Assembly: GCF_000428525.1 (NCBI RefSeq)
Contig: NZ_AUAC01000003.1
Coordinates: forward strand, 620,001-684,000
Direction: 5' to 3'
Source of the DNA: Hellea balneolensis DSM 19091
Lineage (GTDB): Bacteria; Pseudomonadota; Alphaproteobacteria; Caulobacterales; Maricaulaceae
Length of the DNA stretch: 64,000 nucleotides
How positions within the stretch are numbered: the first letter of the stretch is position 1; every line of letters starts with the position of its first letter. The position numbers were made by a program, and so were the translations under genes. Below are positions 1 through 8,936 of this stretch, in pieces. The notes below the pieces were generated by a model. The model searched no databases and had not been told where the DNA came from. It was given only the letters and a program-made list of their open reading frames with translations.

Positions 1-389
1 AGCCCAATTGCATTCAGGGCAGACTGGTTTTTATCAATGTCGCCCATGAATATGGATGCGCTATTTTGCGCGGCGTCAATATGATCGAAGGTGTGATCGC
101 CAATCTCATGTCCACCGGCGTATAGGGCTGTCACGTCGTCAGCATCCATATGAAGACCTAGGTGATTTTCAATACCACATAACCCCATGGCAATATAGAT
201 TGTTGCGCGCCAGTTCTCTCGCTCAAGCGGTTTAATGGCATTTTCGATGACAGATTTAGGGCAATCATCAAAGCTAAAGCTGACAATGGGGCGCTCCAGC
301 TGTGGCTTTATCACACGCCTTGCCATAAACGGCGTAATGCGCCGTTTAATTTTGGCTTTAAGGGACATGTCAGGTTGATAAACAGTCAT
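1..389 (-). CDS. polysaccharide deacetylase (NodB-like), C-terminus cut by window edge
   Basis: Translating the minus strand from the ATG at 387-389 gives an open frame that runs off the left edge (about 129 residues visible). It contains FSFDDCP near residue 40, the first metal/catalytic motif of the NodB/polysaccharide deacetylase fold, and GGHEIGDHTFDH near residue 95, the H-x-x-x-H-type metal-binding motif. The family removes N- or O-acetyl groups from surface or cell-wall polysaccharides. There is no signal peptide in the visible part. The start overlaps the stop of the upstream glycosyltransferase by one base (TAATG), so it is the last visible member of the polysaccharide operon. The end of the protein is not in the window. 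Confidence 0.85.
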   Translation of the reverse strand, partial: MTVYQPDMSLKAKIKRRITPFMARRVIKPQLERPIVSFSFDDCPKSVIENAIKPLERENWRATIYIAMGLCGIENHLGLHMDADDVTALYAGGHEIGDHTFDHIDAAQNSASIFMGDIDKNQSALNAIG

Positions 390-1327
390 TACGCAAAGGC
401 CTCTGCATAATGGCTTGCGCGCCAAAGCTTAAGCGCCAAGAGCCGCAATTTCATAGGTAATACCCGTAACTTAACGGCGAGCTTTAGAGCAGGGCGCATT
501 AGCTTTTGCCCAGGCGTTTTACGCAATCTTTGCGATATTCTAAAAAGACTAAGAGTCTTAGCTATATCAGGATGCTTTTGCGTGAACCTGACATAATTAT
601 GACCGCTTGTTTTAAAGCGTCTTAGTAATGTCTCTGTTGTTTCCAACCCAAGATGCAGGGCAGGGATGTCCGCATGAAGCAATGTGAATTTTTTCGCAAT
701 GCGAGCCGCCCATTCACTGTCCTCCCAGCCCCAACCGCTAAATCCATCATCGAAGCCTTCAGCATTCAGAACTTCTTTCTTTACGGCAAGGTTTGAAGAG
801 GCAACAAATTGAGGTCCTGCGGCTTGGCGCGCGGCTAAAGAAAGACAATCTGATACTTCAGAGAGGGCCCTGTGCAGCTCTTGATCCAATGTATCTGCTT
901 TATCAGGAACAGTAAAACCGCCAAAGATAACGTCTGCGATTTTAGCGCTTATAAGAGTTGTGTAATCTGATAAAAATGCCTCAGACACTGGGCGCATATC
1001 GGCATCTAAGAATAAAACCCAATCCGCCCGAGCTTGTTCTTGCAGAGCATTTCGTGCAGCAGACCGCCCTTTATTTGTATGAGCAATCATCAGGTGTACA
1101 GCGCTGTGAGCCGACTTTACCGCTGCCGCGACTTTTGCATTGAGTTGTACATCGCCTGTGCCGTCATCATAGATAAGGATTTCCACATCTTTCCGTGTCT
1201 TCGTCTGAGAGAGCAGTGCATCTAGTAATGCAGTAGGGTCATCCCTGTAATAAGGGATGAGTACTGATAGTTTAGGTTTTGCCGGAGCTTGTTTTAAACT
1301 TTTGATATGTGTGATTTCTGTGCTCAT
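389..1327 (-). CDS. family 2 glycosyltransferase
   Basis: This 312-residue protein has a GT-A (GT2) fold. LSVLIPYYRD near residue 20 is the first nucleotide-binding strand, IYDDGTGD near 52 the donor-binding aspartates, and FLDADMRP near 106 the DxD-type metal site. GWGWEDSEWAAR near 198 resembles the acceptor-side motif of GalNAc-transferase-like GT2 enzymes. It probably adds a sugar to a lipid-linked repeat unit at the inner membrane; donor and acceptor cannot be read from sequence. Its ATG overlaps the stop of the upstream flippase gene (ATGA), and its stop overlaps the deacetylase start, so translation of the three genes looks coupled. Confidence 0.85.
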   Translation of the reverse strand: MSTEITHIKSLKQAPAKPKLSVLIPYYRDDPTALLDALLSQTKTRKDVEILIYDDGTGDVQLNAKVAAAVKSAHSAVHLMIAHTNKGRSAARNALQEQARADWVLFLDADMRPVSEAFLSDYTTLISAKIADVIFGGFTVPDKADTLDQELHRALSEVSDCLSLAARQAAGPQFVASSNLAVKKEVLNAEGFDDGFSGWGWEDSEWAARIAKKFTLLHADIPALHLGLETTETLLRRFKTSGHNYVRFTQKHPDIAKTLSLFRISQRLRKTPGQKLMRPALKLAVKLRVLPMKLRLLALKLWRASHYAEAFA

Positions 1328-2838
1328 GCGGATACAGCCTTTAAACGGCGCTTTTCTAGCAGACCCAAGACGAAACTGCGTGAGTTAGCGGCGTTAATAG
1401 CCATTGACACAACGCCATATGCCATTGCGCCAATTGACGCTTTAATCATCAAGACTACAAAGTCAGGTATATGGCTCATATCAGGCAAGGCTAGCACAGC
1501 GGCGGCCATACAGATGCAGCCAAACCCAATTTCAAAAGCGGCTCTTACTGGCAGGGGTAAGGGGTAGAATTTGCGGCCTACAGCAATAGCTAGAACAAAG
1601 CCAAGAGCATAGGAAATGACCGTCGCATATACGGCTCCCATCAGCCCATAAAGAGGAATAAGCCATAGGTTGAGCCCGATATTCAGAATAACCGGGGGTA
1701 CCATAGCCCACATGAACATGGATGTTCTGCCCGATAGCATAAAAGCTCGTTGTGCGTAGTAACTAATCAAGCCATTTAATACACCAGCAAGGGCGATAAG
1801 GGGCATTACTGTTATGGCTTCCGCTCGAACGCTTTCGCCCAAGATAAACCCAAACTCTTTTGACACTAAAGCGATGCCTGTCGCAGCAGGCATAGCAATC
1901 CAAAGTAGGGACGCGCCGTAATCCTTCATAATCTCACGAGAACGCTCAACGCCTTCTTTTTCCATAAGCGTAACAGCAATCGGTGTGGCTGCCATAGATA
2001 TCCAAACAAAGAGAATTTCAAGTGACCGATTAGCCAAGTTATATCCCGCATTATACTGTCCTGCAGAAGCTTCGCCCATCATGTAGGCAATCAAATACAT
2101 ATCAGCAGAATTAAGGGCGTAAGCCAGTAATAATGATATGCAAATTGGCACTCCATAATTGAAATAAGTCTTGGCTTTGGTGATTTGAGATTGACCGCCT
2201 TTCATTTTTTTCAACATGAAGGGAAGGTCAATCGCCAACATAACAAGTAAGGCGACTATGATACCAATGAAAGGTGCGACTTCGCGTAGTGGTGTCGTAA
2301 GAATTAATAAAATACCAATTGTAAAACTCATCAACATTTGGGTCGAATAAGTAAAACTATAACGCTTGACGCGGTGCGCCGCTTTATGAGCTTCCATACC
2401 CAGATTAAAGAAAATTTGAATCGTTGTTGAAGCTAATGTCGCGACTAAAACGGTCTTCATGAGCTGCGATATTGGAAGCGCCCAAAGAACAACCATCATG
2501 AACGCAAAGCCAGCAGCGCCGCAGGCAAGCGCATAAGTATAAAGCGTTTTTAGATGTGAGCTAACATCCCCCTCGCGTTCAGCTCTCGCTTGGAAGCGTG
2601 CCATTGCGGCTTCTAGCCACGTGAACAAGCCCATATGAGCAAATTGCATCGTAATCATGGCGAGTGCGTAGCGGCCAAACTCTTCACTGTTTAGCAAGCG
2701 CGTAAGAACCACAATCGTGCCAAAGCTGACGATAATATTCGCCAGATTAACAGGAATATAGGCTAGCATTGAACGGCCCATCATGAGCTTAATTCCCAAG
2801 GATATAAATGAATGAGTGGCATTAACGGATGTTCTCAC
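1324..2838 (-). CDS. polysaccharide flippase (Wzx/MATE-like membrane protein)
   Basis: This 504-residue, very hydrophobic protein has about 12-14 predicted membrane segments. The pattern fits the oligosaccharidyl-lipid flippase group (Wzx/RfbX, polysaccharide biosynthesis protein), including an N-terminal segment with VNLANIIVSFGTIVVLTRLL and LNSEEFGRYALAM. Such proteins move undecaprenyl-linked oligosaccharides across the inner membrane. It overlaps the upstream sugar-transferase gene by 17 bases and the downstream glycosyltransferase by 4, as expected for one operon. The family call is firm; the transported glycan is unknown. Confidence 0.85.
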   Translation of the reverse strand: MRTSVNATHSFISLGIKLMMGRSMLAYIPVNLANIIVSFGTIVVLTRLLNSEEFGRYALAMITMQFAHMGLFTWLEAAMARFQARAEREGDVSSHLKTLYTYALACGAAGFAFMMVVLWALPISQLMKTVLVATLASTTIQIFFNLGMEAHKAAHRVKRYSFTYSTQMLMSFTIGILLILTTPLREVAPFIGIIVALLVMLAIDLPFMLKKMKGGQSQITKAKTYFNYGVPICISLLLAYALNSADMYLIAYMMGEASAGQYNAGYNLANRSLEILFVWISMAATPIAVTLMEKEGVERSREIMKDYGASLLWIAMPAATGIALVSKEFGFILGESVRAEAITVMPLIALAGVLNGLISYYAQRAFMLSGRTSMFMWAMVPPVILNIGLNLWLIPLYGLMGAVYATVISYALGFVLAIAVGRKFYPLPLPVRAAFEIGFGCICMAAAVLALPDMSHIPDFVVLMIKASIGAMAYGVVSMAINAANSRSFVLGLLEKRRLKAVSA

Positions 2839-4441
2839 TATCGCCGAGAAGGACAGGAAGTGTCTTTAGCATGATGTATAAATCAAACACCGCATTGCTG
2901 CGTTCAATATACTCTACATCCAGTTCGACACGGCGGGCAACGTCATCACCATCATGCAGAGGACCCCGTGATCCATTGATTTGCGCCCATCCTGTCATGC
3001 CAGGTTTTACTTTGTGGCGGTGCGCATATTCTGCCACGAGCTCCATGGAGTCTTTACCTTGGGTACGCATGCCCACTGCATGAGGACGTGGGCCGACAAG
3101 TGACATATCGCCTTTGATGACGTTCAGAAGTTGCGGGAGCTCATCAATTGAGGTTTTACGAATAAAACGCCCTATTTTTGTAACGCGCGCGTCACCTGCG
3201 ACTGTCTGTTGAGCTGCTTTTAAGTCCGCTTGATCATTGCGCATAGAGCGGAATTTATAAACATTGAATACACGGTTATTAAACCCATGCCGCGGCTGTT
3301 TAAACAAAACAGGGCCAGGACTGTCTTTCTTGATCATAAGAGCGACGATAGCAAGAACAGGCGATAAACCGATAAGTGCCAAGGTTCCAATACTGATGTC
3401 CATAAGGCGTTTAATCGCTGTATGAGCACCGCCTTTAGGGTTGCCAGTGACTTCGCGCATGCCAACCTCAGCAATTTGTGTGAGGCGCTGTTGTACGTGG
3501 TCTAAGTTTTCAAACTCATCGACGACAAAGGCAATGCGGTTAGGCAAAAGTTTAACCTGCTCTAAAAAGGCTTGCTTACGGCTTTTAGCCATGCCGGGCA
3601 GTGTTACCACGATACGATTAATGTATGGGAGTTGATCCCAATTTAGCAAATCTTCGATTTTTCCAACTACGGGCACGCCGTGAATATTATGCGGGGCGCG
3701 TGCTAGACGTTCATCAAAAATGGCTAGAATGTTAAGCTCACGCGTCTTTGCGTTTTCTTCAATAAGACGGCGGGCAGACTCTGTCGCGCCCAACATTACA
3801 ATTGTTGGAGCCAGAGCGCCCCTATTATGCAGCCGCTTAACCTGCATGTGATAGAGACTATGTAGTATAAACAAAATCGCGGTCGCGCCTAACCCGGCGA
3901 ATGCCAATGTATCCGGCAGAAATGTGTCGGGTTTGGTAATAAGGGCTATAGTAAGCCAGAGTCCTAAAGCGCCAAAGGCAGCCATCATCACGGTCTTTAA
4001 ATGTTGCCCAAGAGTCTCTGCAGCAGGAAATTTATGGGCTCGATTAACAAATAACATTGAGATGAAGATGACGCTGCCTAATATAGCCGCTGAAACGGGA
4101 GCCAGAACACCTCTATTGTTGATCCCAACATATCCGTTCCACACGCTTAGCACTATTATAGCTGTAACCCAGAAAATATCAGAGGTCCGGAGTGCGAAAC
4201 GCAGAGCACTCATGCTTGTTTGTTTTTGTGGAACAGATACTTCTGCAGTCGTTTTTCTTTTTCGGCGGCGGTCCACAGTAACGCGTTTCTGGCTTGGTCG
4301 TATTTTTTCAGCAAAGCTGTCAAGCGGTGCTGAACGGCGTTGAGCAGAGCCACGTTTTTCATCAGAGCCTCGAACAGGTTTTGCGTTCAGGGTCTCGATC
4401 TCGAGCGCATGCTCGGACGTTGTTTTCATTGGTTTTGGCAT
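2822..4441 (-). CDS. polyprenyl glycosylphosphotransferase (exopolysaccharide initiation)
   Basis: This 539-residue protein has a basic N-terminal tail, four to five membrane segments (about 85-210) and a CoA-binding-like middle domain (about 215-330). It ends in a bacterial sugar transferase domain of the WcaJ/ExoY type. Diagnostic motifs are KRLMDISIG near 345, the KFRSM block, [20 protein letters not shown] and SLVGPRPHA. The family transfers a hexose-1-phosphate from a UDP-sugar to undecaprenyl phosphate, the first step of exopolysaccharide or O-unit synthesis. It is the first gene of the minus-strand operon and is followed by the flippase with overlapping ends. Sugar specificity cannot be judged. 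Confidence 0.88.
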   Translation of the reverse strand: MPKPMKTTSEHALEIETLNAKPVRGSDEKRGSAQRRSAPLDSFAEKIRPSQKRVTVDRRRKRKTTAEVSVPQKQTSMSALRFALRTSDIFWVTAIIVLSVWNGYVGINNRGVLAPVSAAILGSVIFISMLFVNRAHKFPAAETLGQHLKTVMMAAFGALGLWLTIALITKPDTFLPDTLAFAGLGATAILFILHSLYHMQVKRLHNRGALAPTIVMLGATESARRLIEENAKTRELNILAIFDERLARAPHNIHGVPVVGKIEDLLNWDQLPYINRIVVTLPGMAKSRKQAFLEQVKLLPNRIAFVVDEFENLDHVQQRLTQIAEVGMREVTGNPKGGAHTAIKRLMDISIGTLALIGLSPVLAIVALMIKKDSPGPVLFKQPRHGFNNRVFNVYKFRSMRNDQADLKAAQQTVAGDARVTKIGRFIRKTSIDELPQLLNVIKGDMSLVGPRPHAVGMRTQGKDSMELVAEYAHRHKVKPGMTGWAQINGSRGPLHDGDDVARRVELDVEYIERSNAVFDLYIMLKTLPVLLGDSENIR

Positions 4442-4778
4442 TATCCCACCTTGTTATTAGCCATAGCTTTACTTTAAATCCGCAAAGATCTGGTAAACAT
4501 CAGATGTAAATATACGTGCCTAAACTGTGCCAATTCGGATCAGTTTGGGTCAATGCGGTGCAATCGCATAAAGCTATGGTTAATAGAGGGTAAAATACGT
4601 AGAATTTAAAAAACTACGTACAAAGAAATAAACTATTTTCGAGATTGGTTCACTAAGAGTCGCGGCAAGTTTTGCGTAATGTCTCTTTCTAAAACATCTG
4701 CGAAATGGCTAGTGTTCTAAATCTGTACAATTTTGGAATATACTAGGGTGGCTATAGCGCGTCTGAGGATGGCCTTAA
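4442..4778. other. intergenic region upstream of the polysaccharide operon
   Basis: These 337 bases hold no convincing gene. The region separates the tamB stop from the first polysaccharide gene, both on the minus strand, so it must contain the operon promoter. It is AT-rich and carries one clear dyad (TACGTAG ... CTACGTA, 4596-4620). No strong terminator was seen for either side. Confidence 0.5.
4596..4620. repeat. inverted repeat, possible operator for polysaccharide operon
   Basis: TACGTAG at 4596-4602 is mirrored perfectly by CTACGTA at 4614-4620 with an 11-base AT-rich spacer. It lies about 155 bases upstream of the ATG at 4441 of the minus-strand polysaccharide operon. Size and spacing suit a dimeric DNA-binding protein, but no regulator gene is adjacent. 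Confidence 0.35.
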
Positions 4779-7700
4779 TTAGAAGTCCTTTTTATATTTC
4801 AGAGAAAATGCCTGATCATTATCGGCTTGTAGCCTTGATCTTAGGGAGAGGTTCTTACGAATTTCCCATTCAATTACAGCGCCTGTTTGATCTTGTCCTG
4901 CACCTGAGAAAACTTGCAGATATACGTTTTTAGCCAGATACCTTCCGCCTGATATTTGCGCTGTGCCGTCTTCCGCAAAGCCGATGCTAAGCTGTCCTAT
5001 TCCAAATGCATCACGAAGTCCTCCTAGCAGGTCAAACCCTGCGCCCGATCCAGAGAACTGGGCTAGGGCTCCGGCGAGTTGCGCTGCCTCTATTGAGGAT
5101 AGCTCTGTAGCAGACCGTCCGAATAGTAGGACTGACAAGATTTCATCTTGTGGCCGTTCAGGGCTGCTGGTGAGCTCAATTGTAGGTTTTTCGACCGTAC
5201 CAGTAATCTGAATTTGGGCGGTAATATCAGTCGTATCCGTTTCGGCTAGCAAAGATAATTTGGCATCGGGCAAGGCACCGTTAAACTCTATCGCGCCATC
5301 TGTGAATTCAAGTGTCTTTCCAGCTAGTTTATATCCTCCGCGAACCACTTCGGCCTTGCCATTAAATAGAGGGTCATCGATGGCACCTGTTATATCCATG
5401 TCAACGGAGAGTTCGACATCAAGTCCGCGGCTACGAACATAAATTTCTCGCGGGGCTCTGACCTTGATATTCACATTTACGGGTAGCGGGGTGTCCTGAA
5501 GATTCATGGTTTGAACCGTTTCAGGGGGGTTGATTTCATCCACCTCAATTTCAATGACACTTTTCCCGCCGGTGATAAATTGTTTTATCTCTGCCTCATT
5601 TAGCCCGATTTCACCGACTAACTCAGCATCGTCTTGGCGGCTTAGATAGGCCAATTTACCGCTCACGACACCTTGGACATCACGTCGATCTAAGGCTCGA
5701 AATTTCTTAGCGTTGATCTCAAGCGACCCAAGCGGCCTCCCTAATTCACCTAAGGTAAATTCACCTTTCCCGCTTAGAGTGCCTTTGTCAGCATCCTGAA
5801 CATAAAGATCAGTGACGGATAATCGATCATTTTGGAAAGCTGTCGTGAACCGACCCTTTCGAATACGTGTGCCCAGCTCAGGCGCTTCGAACCGAATGTC
5901 TGTTCCTGCTGCGCGGCCATCAATAAGCGGTGCATTAGCTGTTCCCGATAACCGTAAACTTGCCGTAAGATCTCCGCCAAGCTCTGCATCACTAGGCGTG
6001 ACTAGGCCCAAAACAGAAGATGCAGCGCCCGACATGTTCAATTCCCCTGACACTGGCGCAGCGTTATCAAGGCGCAGAGCCATTAAGGTGTTTGCATTGC
6101 TAAGCCCGAACTTGCTGTTGCCGCTTACGGTGAACCCGCTGACGGATTGCCCTTTCAGTTTTATATCTCCACGGTTTCCATTTAAGCTAATTGACGTAAG
6201 AGCGTTAATCCCGTTTTCTCGTTTAACATCAAAGCCGCGCCAGTCCGTTAGCTCTAAATCTCCGCCGCCTGTAACGCCGGCCCCGTTTGATTCTAATTTA
6301 AAATTAATAGCGGCCTGGCCTAGCGTATCGGCCAAATTACCAGGCATTGGAACTAAATTAATCGGTAGGTTGGCTGTGTCCACAGTTAAAGTCTCGGAAA
6401 GGCCTTGTTTGCTATAATTGAGAGAGACCGCTTGGCCTGATATCGTCAGTGGCGCATTAAGGGCAATCGTGTGGTTTCCATATTTAAACGCAACGGGGCC
6501 GGATGAACCCAGGCCAATATCTCCATATTTTCCTCTGGGAGACATTTGCAGATGTATAAAATTATCTGCATTTCGGCTGACGTCGAAAGGGGTATCCAAT
6601 TCAAAGCCGCGGCTGAGGAGGGATATGTTGCGCCGTCCCTTGGTTTTTACCGTGCCTGAAAGATTTGCCAGAGTGCCATCTGCAGTGGCCTTGATATGAT
6701 CAAATTCATATTGCTGTAAGGCGATACTTTTCGCGTCAATAGACAGGCTGAGACCTTGCTCTATGCCAACAGGGGCAAACGCTAATGTGGCGCGTGCAAA
6801 ACGATCTCCCTCTTGAGGTAAATCTAATTCGAATTGTCCTGTCGCAAGATTTGACTCTGCAACGCTAAGGTCGCCATTGGCTGTTAAATCGCCAAGTTTA
6901 AACGTCATGTCCTCAGCAGCATAAATCCCTGGCCTTGATGCGAATTGGGATGTCAGGACTAAGTCGCCATATTCCGTTTTTGCTTCAATCTGCAGAGGAC
7001 CTTTGGGCGCATTGAATAAGTCTTGCACTTCTATGCGCATACGCGGGGTGGTAAGAGTCTGTCCGCTAATAATGACTTTTGATGAGGCGGCGTCCAGCCG
7101 TAAATCAGGGTCGGTTCGCGGCCCTGATAATTCGAAACTGACATCGCTGTTCTCACCAAGCGTTATGGAGGGCAAGGGCAGTGACGAGGTGAGCATCGCT
7201 TCTCCGCTTAGGGCATAGCTATCTGTAATACGGCCTTCTATGGCGGCGCGAATATTATCCCCGCTAATTTGCGCTTCTGAAATTTGGATCCCTCCATCTA
7301 CAGGCGACATGCGGGTTTTGAAAGTGAGGTTCTCGCCGATCACTGCACCGGCAGGCCCATCTAACTGATCACTCGGTTTAAACACACCATCGGCGTTCAG
7401 GGCCGCCGCTGATGTTTCTGTCTGCTTAATTTTAAAGCCCATTTCGAATTGCCCTGCGGGGATTGACCCTTGAGCCAGAACAGCCGCGACTGCATCACCC
7501 GCAACATCATAGGTGAGAGGCTCCCAACCGGCTTGTCCTTGAACCGTAAGTTTATTAGCCCCAGTTGATAGTTTTGTGGTTTCAAAGTTTAATTGCCGTG
7601 TTCTTAAATTAAGTTTGCCCTCAGAGCTAATTTGCGCGCTATCGCTAATCGCTATCGGCATGTCTTGAGATAAAGTAAGTGCTTCAAGGGTCAGATTGCC

Positions 7701-8936
7701 GTCATAATTATAAATATCCTCTTCAGACTGGCTTGCCGAAACAGGCCCCGACAGGCGCTTGGCTTTTCCGTAAGGGGATATAAGATTTTCAAAGTCTATC
7801 CGGCCTTGAAATGCGGGGTTCGTCGCATTGATGAATGTGCCGATGACCGTGCCTTTCCCGCCTTCATAGCCTTCCGGGAATATACTCAAATCGGATAATT
7901 TTTGAGTGTTTAACTCTAAGTCCATTTGGGTAGGTATGAGCCCGTCTTCCGGCAGTTTACCTGAGGTCTGAATTGTTAGCTTGGGTGCTTTAACATCAAA
8001 TCTGAAAGGGGCATTTGAATATCCCGCGCCACCTCTATTTTCGACAGAGCCTATAATTGTGACTGTATTTCCAATGCGCTCTCGCGCGGCCTGAAACGCG
8101 TTCCATTGCGCAATGTTTACATTTGTATTCAGCCGAGCTGTGTCTTCGGTCCAAAAAACATCTCCTGTGGCGGCATTACTTTCGCCAAAGACGAGATTAA
8201 ATTGACCGGTACCGTCTTCTGATGTTCCCTTTAATGTGCCTGTACCTGTAACAGCCTTATCAACTGGAGCTCTCATCAAGCGGGCTATGGGGCCGTTAGC
8301 TTCTGCGCGAATATCAAATATTCCGTCTAGTGAACCCTTTTGATTTCGGTTAAATTTAACATCGAAGCTATCCCCTTTAATATCAGTGCGTAGGGCATTG
8401 AGATGCGCGGATATTTCGCCGCCCGTAAGCGCCGCGCCGCCTGTCACTTTAAAGTCGGCGTTTAGTCCTATTAGAGCTTCGTGAAGCGTAAGTGTTGATA
8501 TCTGAACGTCAGGAACGGATAATCTATAGGGTTCACTTTCTGAAGCTGTCGTTTCATTTATAATAGGACGGCGAAAGGCATCCGCTTTTTGAATATCCAA
8601 CTGCTCAATTTTCAAAGTTCGCTGAATAAGTGCAAATGGCGACCATTCAATTGTGATATCCTCCGCATCAAGCCATACGCCTTTTTCATCTTTGATCTCA
8701 ACTTTAGAAATCGAAAAGGCTTTTAGAGGATCACCGGAAAGCCCTGAGATATTTACAGACGCGACAGGCCCAAAACTACGGCTATTGACTTGCTCTTCAA
8801 TGAAACGCGAACCTGAGGCAGTCGTGATAAAAACGCGCAAAGAGATTAGGGCAAGAACGGCCAACAGCATTAAAGCTAATATGGCGAATATTATGCGCCG
8901 CCTCCACCAGGGTTTATTTTGTTTCGCCTCGGCCAT
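4779..8936 (-). CDS. tamB: TamB-like translocation/assembly protein
   Basis: This 1385-residue protein has a single N-terminal membrane anchor (about 14-35) after a basic segment. A long repetitive beta-rich body follows, typical of the AsmA/TamB lipid-groove fold, and a C-terminal DUF490 domain. The diagnostic C-terminal stretch contains ILSVLLFGRSATELS, characteristic of TamB. The protein spans the periplasm from the inner membrane to TamA and takes part in outer-membrane protein insertion and phospholipid transport. It starts one base inside the stop of the tamA-like gene (TAATG), the usual tamA-tamB order. Length is in the normal family range. Confidence 0.9.
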   Translation of the reverse strand: MAEAKQNKPWWRRRIIFAILALMLLAVLALISLRVFITTASGSRFIEEQVNSRSFGPVASVNISGLSGDPLKAFSISKVEIKDEKGVWLDAEDITIEWSPFALIQRTLKIEQLDIQKADAFRRPIINETTASESEPYRLSVPDVQISTLTLHEALIGLNADFKVTGGAALTGGEISAHLNALRTDIKGDSFDVKFNRNQKGSLDGIFDIRAEANGPIARLMRAPVDKAVTGTGTLKGTSEDGTGQFNLVFGESNAATGDVFWTEDTARLNTNVNIAQWNAFQAARERIGNTVTIIGSVENRGGAGYSNAPFRFDVKAPKLTIQTSGKLPEDGLIPTQMDLELNTQKLSDLSIFPEGYEGGKGTVIGTFINATNPAFQGRIDFENLISPYGKAKRLSGPVSASQSEEDIYNYDGNLTLEALTLSQDMPIAISDSAQISSEGKLNLRTRQLNFETTKLSTGANKLTVQGQAGWEPLTYDVAGDAVAAVLAQGSIPAGQFEMGFKIKQTETSAAALNADGVFKPSDQLDGPAGAVIGENLTFKTRMSPVDGGIQISEAQISGDNIRAAIEGRITDSYALSGEAMLTSSLPLPSITLGENSDVSFELSGPRTDPDLRLDAASSKVIISGQTLTTPRMRIEVQDLFNAPKGPLQIEAKTEYGDLVLTSQFASRPGIYAAEDMTFKLGDLTANGDLSVAESNLATGQFELDLPQEGDRFARATLAFAPVGIEQGLSLSIDAKSIALQQYEFDHIKATADGTLANLSGTVKTKGRRNISLLSRGFELDTPFDVSRNADNFIHLQMSPRGKYGDIGLGSSGPVAFKYGNHTIALNAPLTISGQAVSLNYSKQGLSETLTVDTANLPINLVPMPGNLADTLGQAAINFKLESNGAGVTGGGDLELTDWRGFDVKRENGINALTSISLNGNRGDIKLKGQSVSGFTVSGNSKFGLSNANTLMALRLDNAAPVSGELNMSGAASSVLGLVTPSDAELGGDLTASLRLSGTANAPLIDGRAAGTDIRFEAPELGTRIRKGRFTTAFQNDRLSVTDLYVQDADKGTLSGKGEFTLGELGRPLGSLEINAKKFRALDRRDVQGVVSGKLAYLSRQDDAELVGEIGLNEAEIKQFITGGKSVIEIEVDEINPPETVQTMNLQDTPLPVNVNIKVRAPREIYVRSRGLDVELSVDMDITGAIDDPLFNGKAEVVRGGYKLAGKTLEFTDGAIEFNGALPDAKLSLLAETDTTDITAQIQITGTVEKPTIELTSSPERPQDEILSVLLFGRSATELSSIEAAQLAGALAQFSGSGAGFDLLGGLRDAFGIGQLSIGFAEDGTAQISGGRYLAKNVYLQVFSGAGQDQTGAVIEWEIRKNLSLRSRLQADNDQAFSLKYKKDF

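Noticed and set aside
5812-6417. 201-codon plus-strand frame opposite tamB
   Set aside because: It lies wholly inside the well-supported TamB gene, has no ribosome-binding site and encodes a low-complexity Pro/Ser-rich sequence typical of an antisense shadow.
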